In this document: in pieces, positions 48,740 through 58,995 of the stretch
Layout of the letters: the number at the start of each line of letters is the position of its first letter
Numbering within the stretch: the stretch's first letter is position 1
NCBI GenBank assembly: GCA_021234155.1
Contig: JAJEKV010000061.1
Span: 1,945,950-2,009,949 of the forward strand
Origin: Isoetes taiwanensis
Lineage: Eukaryota; Streptophyta; Lycopodiopsida; Isoetales; Isoetaceae
Direction: 5' to 3'
Length of the DNA stretch: 64,000 nt
Position numbers and translations under genes: made by a program
The notes under the pieces: generated by a model
The model's database searches: none
What the model was told of the DNA's origin: nothing
What the model saw: the letters and a program-made list of their open reading frames with translations, nothing else

Positions 48740-51307
48740 TAAAATAAAAAATGAATTACATGGTCATTAGGCAAAACCCGGAGCTCTGCTTCATCAGAAT
48801 CTGCAGGAAGGGGCTCGATCGCAGCATCTGTTATGGTAGGAAGAATTGCAAGAATGGTCAATTTTCCCATAGCTGCTGGATTTTCAACACAATCGCAAGA
48901 ACCAAGCTTACACATGGCTATGGAGCTTATATTGCCTCAAAAAGAAGCGCAAGGCGAATTAAAGTGGCTAACAGCTGATGGTGTAAGGACCCCTAGATCT
49001 GTGAACAACAAGGTCAAATATTGTGGAGGAGTATACTCTCTGGTAGAATTTTCAGTAATAACTGAATGGGACCAGAAAAATTCACCCTCCGAGATGCGGG
49101 CAACAAAACCCCTTGCTTGACTGGATAAAGACGTGCAAACTGCCACAAACATGAGATATATTTTAGATTCTTATCCACAGGAAAAAAAATGGACAAATGA
49201 ATTACTGCAGTAAGCACAAGATCCTAACTTTTGGCAGCAGCATAAAAGTGAAACAGGAATGACAACTGCTATCAGTTGATTAGCTACATCCACCCCACCA
49301 TTACCTGGTCTACCCTCTGGAAGAAATCAAGCTCTGAGTGAGTTCTGCAATTGGCAAATCACCAAAGGACAATAAGTCTCTAGACTAGCTCTATAGAAAA
49401 TAAAATAAATAAAAAAAAGAAACCATGTGTTTCGCTGTAGTAAAACAAAAGTACTTTTCAAACCAATAAAACTGAAAAACAGGTATTTACCCGTGCAGAC
49501 AACACTGAAATGCTTTCCATTTGAAACTGCAAGCTTCAGTATGCTAAAACTACTCTTGAATAACCACGAACTAAGATTCTGCGGCCGTCTTGGACAAAGT
49601 CTTGCCCAAGCAATGCTATAGTTTGGCGTGCCTGTGAAAACAGCTTATTGAGTCGCGATGAATGTACCAATCAAAAGTCCATAATTAAGTTATACACGTT
49701 ACAGTTGAAAGAACTGTTAACTGGCATACTTATCATAGGCTTGAGATGTGAGAGCCGAATCCAAAGAACGGGCAGATATAGCAGACATGAGCCATAAGGA
49801 ACAATCGACAAGCAAGCAAAGATGGCCATGAACCCTGCAGAATAAGACAATCAATGCCCAAAACCTAGTAGAATTTAACATGACTATCAAAACGTAGACA
49901 ATCAATGATTGGAATCATAAGGGCATTTGTGACAGCTGCTACCACAGGCAAGGCACCTGTTAAACTTCTTCCTTGTGGCCTGAAGACACCAAGAACACTC
50001 ATAGATTGTGCAGCAAAACCAACATGCATTTAAAGGGTGTCTTGGATGCATCACCCTTCATATTTCCCATTGAATAAAATCATATTTAATTCAGGGGTTT
50101 TTTGTCTTCCCAAACCAAATGAATATGTACATGTACATTGACATCTGTTTTGCAGACAGATAACGCAACCGCATGTCGGAAAAGATGCAGGCCTCATCTT
50201 CGAAATGATGCAGGCTCCATCCCCGCACCACAGACTCAAAGAAGGAATTAATTGCAAAGACGGCAAGATGAGCTCCCAAAATAGTCAGAAGACGAATCCT
50301 GGCAATACAGAAGAGCCATATAAATCAAACTGTGAACAAAGAATGGATCTAAAGCTATCAATAAAGAAATGCACCAGATGGCTGGAAATCAACAACAGAC
50401 CTGGAAAAGATAGTAGTGATCCCCAAAATCCCTACGCAAGAATCACCTGCATGGAACCCATGCCTTAGAGAACGATACAAATTAAAACTCTGCAGCCAAT
50501 TTAAAACTTACAATCCAGGAAAGCTCTGGCCAGAGACCTCATTGTGAATGCCATGCACATCTGCTACCACCTGCAAAGAACATAACAGAAATATTTCACT
50601 ATCACCGTGATTGCAAAAGATATTAAAGATATTGCTAAATCTAAACAGCATGTCTACTTATAACATGTTGAAAAAAACCTTCAAGAACATGAAAATAGAA
50701 TGAGCGTACAGCCTTATCCGTCTAAGAAGCCATTATAATTTTCAATACTCTCAAACATCCTGGGGACATGAAACTTCTCCGGAAAAAGAGATGCAGCTAG
50801 CCCAAGCCACTGAATAAACAGCAAAAGTTAGACCCTTCATATAGCTGTGAACCAAAAGAACAAGCGCTAAACTGCTCAACAGTGCCCTGAGTCAAAATAT
50901 TAGATGCCAATATCCACAAGAACTAACGAATATGGGAGACCAGCACAAGGGAGTTGAACACGCACATACATGTAGCTATAATGGCAAGTGACTAAGGTAG
51001 GATGGTTAAGTCCATGATAGATGAGACTGTGAATTAAAAATTTCAATGATTTAAAAGCATCAAGCCTATTATGTCAGGGATGTTATGCAATATGGAATAA
51101 AATTAAATGACAGATAAGATATACAATGCCCTTACCTGGGGCAGCAAATTCTCATAAGCTTTCCAGTTAGCTTCCATGTAAAGAAATAGAGAGTACCAGG
51201 GTATGGAAGTCAGCAACTGAGACCACCACTGTTCTTCCTCTGGTACATTTACCATGTCAAAGCTGGAAAAATCTCCACCAAGCCCTACATTTCTCAGCGA
51301 CTGTTCT
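48740..51307 (-). pseudogene. Multi-exon fragment of an unidentified conserved host gene
   Basis: Successive exon-like segments on the minus strand. 51307-51136 encodes GGDFSSFDMVNVPEEEQWWS and QLLTSIPWYSLFLYMEANWK with good splice borders. 50809-50706 encodes WLGLAASLFPEKFHVPRMFE, but its donor is GA rather than GT. 50570-50512 encodes VVADVHGIHNEVSGQSFPGL. About 50030-49900 encodes HVGFAAQSMSVLGVFRPQGR and ALPVVAAVTNALMIPIIDCL. About 49120-49010 encodes GFVARISEGEFFWSHSVITE. 48912-48750 encodes CKLGSCDCVENPAAMGKLTI and DAAIEPLPADSDEAELRVLP. The composition suggests a large helical scaffold protein. I do not recognise the family. Gaps and a broken donor suggest decay. Confidence 0.5.
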
Positions 51308-52287
51308 CTACACAAAACATAATAAGCACACAACATTGATGGTGCTAAAGGCTTTGTGTTTTTCTCATTTCCCATCAAATAGTGCTTCTTTTGGCTTTTG
51401 AGATGTGATGTTTGGTTAGCAGGTACTGCAGAATAATTCAAAGCGGCTAAATTATTGATTCCCGAAATTCACGTGGAAGAGATCGCATCCGAGAAGTCTG
51501 TAAGGTTCTTCCTTGGATCACGGCAACACATAAAACCAGTTTTCTCGACAGTGGAATACAACTGGAGATTATAAAACTTGAGGCATCTGCCAGATCAAAC
51601 TAAAGAGCAAGGACATCGATGAAGGCATCTGCACGCAAGCAAGGCTATAACCTCAGGTTCGTCCGTTGCGGCTATCCTGCCGAAACAACATCGACAAAAC
51701 AAGGGAAAAACTCCAGCATCCATTCCGGAATGGATTGCTAACCTTAAAGGACAGCCAGGGGGCATGCCAACCCCAGCATTCGCCAGAATAGCCGCCCATA
51801 GGAAAGACGGGTGGAGATCGCACCATGCCCAGGAGCTTCGACCTGCTGCAGGAGGGAGTCGGCAAAGCCCGAAGGAACTAGGCAGATTTCCACCTCACTA
51901 CCTATGCCACCTCACTATCTAGGTGGAAAAACTGTTTACACATAAACATCTAGGTCTATATATTCATTTTAAAACCCAAACATGCGATTTAAACCATGCG
52001 GATAATAAGAAGATATAAGGAGATGACTTGAAGGTAAATAAAGGTATGGCACGTCACCTTCACAAATTTTAGAAAAAATTACAAAAGAAAATGCAACATA
52101 TAAAGTGGCGCCACCTCTTGAGGTAGGCATTTAATTTCAATGGCCTTATTGCCACCTCATCACGTGGCATTAATGGGGCATTAAATATAGCTGCCACCTC
52201 ATCATGTGACATTAATTGCACACAATACATGTGGCAGCATCTGGGCCATTCATGCGGCACATTTGACGGCTCAGATTCGTCCAGCTC
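51308..52287. other. Nested-element right arm with inverted GAGGTGGCA motifs
   Basis: GCCACCTC or CCACCTC words (the complement of GAGGTGGC) occur at about 51891, 51908, 52109, 52152 and 52194, mirroring the array at 26501-27031. ATTAATG words are interspersed, as on the left. No coding feature is recognised. Confidence 0.55.
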
Positions 52288-52398
52288 AAGCTGCCCCCTT
52301 CTACATAGAGATTTTGGTGTCACCGCGTGGGCCCTCGATCTCAGATATGGACGGTCCATGCGGCGACACCCAAATCTCTATGTAGAAGGGGGCAGCTT
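52288..52398. repeat. Long hairpin, 43-bp arms
   Basis: 52288-52330 and 52356-52398 are reverse complements with only four mismatches, around a 25-nt loop. The arms begin AAGCTGCCCCCTTCTACATA. It sits immediately inside the right terminus of the candidate nested element. Confidence 0.92.
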
Positions 52399-52503
52399 AT
52401 ATGATTGTATATATATAATAGATATATATTTTTAATTTTGTCCCCTGCTATGAGAACTAATACCCTACCAACATGCGAAGATGTAGTTTATCTCAACATG
52501 CCT

Positions 52504-55500
52504 GTATGTTGGCGATGACTTAGGAAGCTAGCTGACAAAAAATCAGAATTTAAGTCCGTACTATGCATTAATTACGAATTTACTTAATGTCTTGCTACTT
52601 TGCAAAAGCGGCCTTGACTTCTAACCGCCACAACGGGAGGAGTACAGGTCCAAACTCCATTCCGTCCGGTTCCCCTTGCTTCGCGTTCTCAACCGCATGT
52701 GATCGGCCACGCCCCAAGTGCAAAAGATCAAAACTTCGGCATCCAAAACGCAAACCCCCCGCTAGAACACGGCAACTCATAGGGTTTATGTTTCTGAGGC
52801 TCTATCCTTGTCGATTTGACTAGGACCTTGCTTGCGGTCTTGGCGTAGAGGGGGTGTTGGCGCTTGAGAGCACGGACCCTAAAACCACCCGGCGGCTTGC
52901 CCCAAAGTCCTCTCGAAGGCCCCCCGGCGACCGGACGGGCAACTTCCCTCTCGAACCGTGATCTGTCTCGCCAATAGACTTCGAGCGTCGACATTGCCCT
53001 AGGGACCAAGTTTTGTGGCCGGAAGCCCACCCCTTCTCGAAGAAGCGCCAAACTATCTCATGTGCAACACACTCGTAGTCAATTGGCCCGGGAGTTGGGC
53101 TGGCGAATCTTGCAATGTACCGGTGTAACTTAGTCCCTAAGGTAATTTTGGCATTCTCGCCGATGTGGCGAAGTCGAATCGCCATTTCGAACCTCCTCCG
53201 CATGTGTCCGAACGACAAAACACTTTGGTTTCTACTTTGTCGCCCGCGGGGCGCCAGCGGTTGGATATGTTCTCCTGACCGGATGTTGGATTTTTGGACC
53301 TTCTCAACCGGGTCCCTTGAACAAAGGATTCAATCGGTGGGATCACGGAACCAGAGATCCGGAGTGTGGTCTTTAGCGTCGCCCGTGGTGCTGCCCAGAA
53401 AGGCGCCTCGGGGAAGCTTTTGGGGCTCGCCTCCTGGGGTTCGGACTCTCCCCTCTAATGAGGAGGCCTTGCAAGGTCCCGGGCCTTGTTTGACTTGAGC
53501 AAGTCGCCCGGCTTTCAATTTGCCCAACAACAGTTGCCCCGACCGTTCTAATGCAAACTATTTGATCTAAACCTTATCCAAAATTTTTGAAAGTTGGCCT
53601 CAGTATGTTGGCGATGACTTAGGAAGCTAGGTGACAAAAAATCAAATTTAAGTCCGTACTATGCATTAATTACAAATTTACGAAATGTCTTGCTACCGCA
53701 AAAGTGGCCCTTGACTTCTAACCGCCACAACGGGAGAGTACAGTCCAAACTCCCGATTCATCGCTTCCCCTTGCTTCGCGTTCTCAATCGCATGTGATCG
53801 CCACGTCCCAAGTGCAAAAGATCAAAACTTCGGCACCCAAAACGCCAAACCACGCTAGAACCCGGCAACTCATAGGGTTTTACGTTTGGAGGCTCTATCC
53901 TTGTCGATTTGACTAGGACCTTGCTTGCCCGTCTTGGCGTAGAGGGGGGGTTGGCGCTTGAGCACCGGACCCTAAAACCACCCGGGCGGCTTTTTGCCCC
54001 AAAAGTCCTCTCCCGAAGGCCACGGCGACGGGCGGGCAACTTCCCCTTTAGGGCACCGTGATCTGCCTCTCGCCAATGGACTCGAACGTCGACATTGCCC
54101 TAGGGACCAAGTTTTGTGGCGGGGTTTCCCACCCCTTCTCGAAGCGCCAAACTATCTCATGTGCAACACACTTTCGTAGTCAATTGGCCTAGGATGTGGG
54201 CTGGCGAATCTTTACAATGTAGGGCGTAAGTGTTTCTTTCTTTTGCAAAAACGGCGGTAACTTGGTCCCTAGGGTAATTTTGGCATTCCTGACGATGTGG
54301 CGAAGTCGAATCGCCATTTGAACCTCATAATGTCCGAACGACAAAATACTTTGGTTTCTACACCGCCCTTGGGGCGCTTGCGGTTTGATATGTTCTCCTG
54401 GACGGATGTTGGATTTTTTGGACCTTCTCGGACGGGTTCCTTGAACAAAGGATTCAACGGTGGGATCACGGAACCGAGATCCCGGAGTGTGGTCTTTAAG
54501 CGTCGCCCCCCCGGCTTGCGCCAGAAAGGCGCCTCGGGGAAGCTTTTGGGCTCGCCTCACGGGGTTGGACTCTCCCCTCTAATGAGGAGGCCTTGCAAGG
54601 TCCTGGCCTTGTTTGACTTGGGCAAGTGTGCCGCTCATTTCGGTCAACAACAGTACTGGACTGCTTCTAATGCAAACTATTTGATCTAAACCTTATCCAA
54701 AATTTTTGAAAGTTGGTCCAGATGTTGGCAATGACTTAGGAAGCTAGCCGACAAAAAAATCAGAATTTAAGTCCGTACTATGCATTAATTACTTAATTTA
54801 CGAATGTCTTGCTAACGCAAAAAGTGGCCCTTGACTTCTAACCGCCACAACGGGAGGAGTACAGGTCCAAACTCTATTCCGTCGGGTTTCCCTTGCTTCG
54901 CGTTCTCAATCGCATGTTATCGGCCACGCCCCAAGTGCAAAAGATCAAAACTTCGGCACCCAAAACGCAAACCCTGCTAGAACCTGGCAACTCATAGGGT
55001 TTACGTTTCGGAGGCTCTATCCTTGTCAGATTTGACTAGGACCTTGCGCCGGTGTCTTGAGGTAGAGGGGTGTTGACGCCAGAGCACGGACCCTAAAACC
55101 ACCCGAAGCGGCTTGCCCCAAAAAGTCCTCTCCGGCCCCGGCGACGGACGGGCAACTTCCCCTTTCCGGAACCGTGATCTGTCTCTGCCAATGGACTCGA
55201 GAACGTCGACATTGCCCTAGGAACCAAGTTTTGTGGCCGATTCTCGGAAGAAGCCAAACTATCTCATGTGCAACACACTCGTAGTCAATTGGCCTAGGAT
55301 GTGGGTCTTTGAATCTCGCAATGTAGGGCGTAAGTGTTTCTTTCTTTTTGCAAAACCGGCCGGTGTAACTTGGTCCCTAGGGTAATTTTGGCATTCCGGA
55401 CGATGTGGCCCGAAGTCGAATCGCCATTTCGAACCTCCGCAATGTCCGAACGACAAAACACTTTGGTTTCTACACCGCCGCCCGGGACACTTCAGCGGTT

Positions 55501-57810
55501 TGATATGTTCTCCTGGACGGATGTTGGATTTTTGGACCTTCTCGGACCAGGTTCCTTGAACAAAGGATTCAACGGTCGGATCACGAGAACCGAGATCCCG
55601 GAGTGTGGTCTTTAGCGTCACCCCCGGCGGAGCCCGCCAGAAAGGTCGCCTCGGGAAGCTTTTGGGGCTCGCCTCACGGGTTCGGACTCTCCCCTCTAAT
55701 GAGGAGGCCTTGCAAGGTCCCCGGCCTTGTTTGACTTGGGCAAAGTGTGCGGCTTTCTACTTGCCTAACAACAGCTGCCCGGACCGTTCTAATGCAAACT
55801 ATTTGATCTAAACCTTATCCAAAATTTTTGAAAGTTGGCTCAGTATGTTGGCGATGACTTAGGAAGCTAGTGACAAAAATCAGAATTTAAGTCCGTACTA
55901 TGCATTAATTACTTAATTCTATTTAATGTCTTGCTACTTTGCAAAAGTGGTTTGATGTGGGCTCTTTGAATCTTTTGCAATGTAGGGCGTAAGTGTTTCT
56001 TTCTTTTGCAAACCGACCACCGTAACTTGGTCCCTAGGGTAATTTTGGCATTCCTGACGATGTGGCGAAGTCGAATCGCCATTTCGAACCTCCGCAATGT
56101 CCGAACGACAAAAACACTTTGGTTTCTACACCGCCGCCCGCAGGGCGCCAGGCGGTTTGATATGTTCTCCTGGACGGATGTTGGATTTTTTGACCTTCTC
56201 GGACCAGGTTCCTTGAACAAAGGATTCAACGGTCGGATCACGAACCGAGATCCGGGAGTGTGGTCTTTAGCGACGCCCCCGTGGAGCGCCGCCAAAAGGT
56301 CCTCGAGAAGCTTTTGGGGCTCGCCTCCCGGGTTCGGACTCTCCCCTCTAATGAGGAGGCCTTGCAAGGTCCCGCCTTGTTTGACTTGGGCAAGTGTGCC
56401 CGCTCGATTTGCCCAACAACAGTCAGCGTGCGGGGACGTTCTAATGCAAACTATTTGATCTAAACCTTATCCAAAATTTTTGAAAGTTGGCCTCAGTATG
56501 TTGGCGATGACTTAGGAAGCTAGCCGACAAAAATCAGAATTTAAGTCCATACTATGCATTAATTACTTAATTTACTGAATGTCTTGCTCTTTTGCAAAAG
56601 TGGTTTGATGTGGTTCTTTGAATCTCTGCGCAATGTAGGGCGTAAAGTGTTTCTTTCTTTTGCAAAACCCGGCCGGTGTAACTTGGTCCCTAGGGTAAGT
56701 TTGGCATTCCGGACGATGTGGCGGTCGAATCGCCATTTCGAACCTCCGCAATGTCCGAACGACAAAACACTTTGGTTTCTACAATGTCGCCCGCAGGGGC
56801 TTGCGGGTTTGATATGTTCTCCGGACGGATGTTGGATTTTTGGACCTTCTCGGACCGGGTTCCTTGAACAAAGGATTCAACGGTCGGATACGGAACCGAG
56901 ATCCGGAGTGTGGTCTTTAGCTCGCGGCTCCGGGCTGAGCTTGCGAGAAAAAATTGCCTTTGGGAAGCTTTTGGGGCTCGCCTCACGGGGTTCGGACTCT
57001 CCCTCTAATGAGGAGGCCTTGCAAGGTCCCTCGCCTTGTTTGACTTGGGCAAGTGTGCCCCCGGTTGCTGGACCGCTTCTAATGCAAACTATTTGATCTT
57101 AAACCTTATCCAAAATTTTTGAAAGTTGGCCTGTATGTTGGCGATGACTTAGGAAGCTAGCTGACAAAAATCAGAATTTAAGTCCGTACTATGCATTAAT
57201 TACGAATTTACGAATGTCTTGCTACTGCAAAAGTGGCCCTTGACTTCTAACTGCCACAACGGGAGGAGTACATGTCCAAACTCCATTCTTTCAGTTCCTC
57301 TTGCTTCGCGTTCTCAACTGCATGTGATCGGCCACGTCCCAAGTGCAAAAGACCAAAACTTGGCACCCAAAACGCAAACCCTGCTAGAACCTGGCAACTC
57401 ATAGGGTTTACGTTTCGGAGGCTCTATCCTTGTCAGATTTGACTAGGACCTTGCGTCGTGTCTTGACGTAGAGAGGGGGCGTTGACGCCAGAGCACGGAC
57501 CCTAAAAACCACCCGGAAAGCAGCTTGCCCCAAAAGTCCTCTCCCGAAGGCCCTGGCGACGGACGAGCAACTTCCCCTCTCCGGAACCATGATTCGGCTC
57601 TGCCAATGGACTCAAAACGTCGACATTGCCCTAGGGACCAAGTTTTGTGGCCAGAAGGCCACCCCTTCTCGAAGAAGCGCCAAACTATCTCATGTCCAAC
57701 ACACTCGTAGTCAATTGGCCTAGGAGGTGGCTGCTGAATACTGCAATGTAGGGCATATTTTGCAAAACTGACCGTGTAACTTGGTCCCTAGGGTAATTTT
57801 GGCATTCCAA
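52504..57810. repeat. Tandem array of six units, 1.1-kb and 0.65-kb forms
   Basis: Each unit starts near GTATGTTGGCGATGACTTAG. Starts are at 52504, 53603, about 54720, 55843, 56496 and 57133, giving spacings of 1099, about 1117, about 1123, 653 and 637. The sixth unit is full-type but cut off near 57810. The two short units lack about 460 bp between GCAAAAGTGG and GATGTGG. Units share TCTAATGCAAACTATTTGAT and GAACAAAGGATTCAACGG. Variation is concentrated as small indels in C/G runs (GGCGAAG, GGCCCGAAG, GGCGG). All ORFs here are frame accidents. Confidence 0.93.
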
Positions 57811-58354
57811 ACGATAAGCGACGTCAGTATTAATTTTTTTTTTTCGCTCTGCTGACAATAGCGTGGCGCGGACGATGCCGGCCACGCTGGCAAAACTGCT
57901 GCCACGTCAGATATTCTAAGCGTCGTTTAACGACGTCATGTCGACGTGGCAGGACACTTTGGCGTGCCAGCCTGGCATGTCAGCAAGGCTGACTGGTCAC
58001 GTCAGATTTTTTAGTCGTCGTTTAACGACGTCATGTCGACGTGGCAGAACACGGTGGCGTCCCAGCCTGGCATGTCAGCAAGCCACGCAGCCGGATGTGC
58101 CACGCCAGATCCACGAGACGACGTTAAACGACGTTTTGTGCACGTGGCACGACACGCACGCTTCCCAGCGTGGCGCTAGCACCATGCCACGCAGGCATGG
58201 TGGACACGTCAGCTCTGTGTGGCGTCGTTGAACGACGTCGTGATGCCGTTGAACGACGTCACCGTCGTCAAACGACGTTGTCGTCGTTCCTCGACGATTT
58301 GACGTCGTTCAACGACCTCTAGACGTCGTTGAACGTCGACTATCCCTTGTAGTG
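57811..58354. repeat. Right CACTA end with AACGACG subterminal repeats
   Basis: Starts where the last satellite unit breaks off. It holds many CGTCGTTTAACGACG, GACGTCGTTGAACG and CACGTCAG words. Two long diverged direct repeats (TGTCGACGTGGCA...GCCAGCCTGGCATGTCAGCA) lie around 57937-58000 and 58030-58082. It ends CGACTATCCCTTGTAGTG at 58354. Confidence 0.88.
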
Positions 58355-58357
58355 ATC

Positions 58358-58608
58358 CCCATATCAAGGACAATACACATATTATATAACTTCTTTGTTT
58401 TGGGGTCGTGAAACCAAATACATGATCCAGGATGTAGGTTTTGAATTTCAATACACCATTTGTACTATTCGGAAACTTCCTACTGACTGTCAGGTACCAC
58501 GTCAATGCCATTGTAGATAATGGCCTCTTCAGTCTCTTTGCCAGCAGCTACTGCCTGAGCTCTGCGAGTGCCAACCGAATAACCTGGAGTCTGCTTTGTC
58601 CTTGCCAT
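58358..58608 (-). pseudogene. N-terminal part of the gene split by the CACTA element
   Basis: ATG at 58608 (minus). The frame reads MARTKQTPGYSVGTRRAQAV and ETEEAIIYNGIDVVPDSQ, a stop, EVSE, a stop. It then reads YKWCIEIQNLHPGSCIWFHD and KTKKLYNMCIVLDMG up to the insertion at 58357. The same frame continues on the other side at 17248 as ISTDTEDEIIS. The first seven residues equal those of histone H3, but the rest does not, so this is not a histone. The family is probably a plant transposon-associated protein. Confidence 0.6.
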
Positions 58609-58850
58609 TATTTCTGCACAGAAAGAAAACTTCGGTCAGATTGATATTTTTTGCCTAGAGACAAAGACATTAAAGACATTAAAGATTACCCCAAGGGCCA
58701 AACTGGGCGGGCACCCAATTTGCCCTTGGGCATTGGCTAATTGTATCTCATACCATCAGAATATAATTGATCAACTCAAAGTCGCCAGTAGAGGCACAAT
58801 ATCAGACAGGAGAAAGAGAAAGTCGTCTGTTGCTGGAGCGTGATGGTGTA

Positions 58851-58995
58851 GATAACATCCTGGCCCAAGGACGTTACCTAAAAAAAAATTTGAGGGCCAG
58901 TGAAAATGCCGAGGGCGCGCTTGTTAACGCCTCCAAGGCATTTTCACCGCCCGCAAATTTGTTTTTTAGTAACGTCCGAGGGCCGTGACGTTATC
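58851..58995. mobile_element. Foldback element, copy 1
   Basis: Arms 58851-58917 and 58928-58995 are near-complementary, starting GATAAC and ending GTTATC, with a 10-nt loop. The arms contain TTTGAGGGCCAGTGAAAATG. They are related in ends and flanks to 62055-62211, so this is likely a small MITE or foldback family. Confidence 0.8.

Noticed and set aside
52504-57810. Ribosomal DNA spacer or protein-coding array
   Set aside because: No rRNA sequence nearby, and ORFs shift frame from unit to unit with the indels.
52504-57810. CRISPR-like array
   Set aside because: Units are contiguous 0.6-1.1-kb repeats without short repeats and unique spacers; the plant context also excludes it.
58480-58608. 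Histone H3 gene
   Set aside because: Only the first seven residues match; the conserved H3 core is absent.
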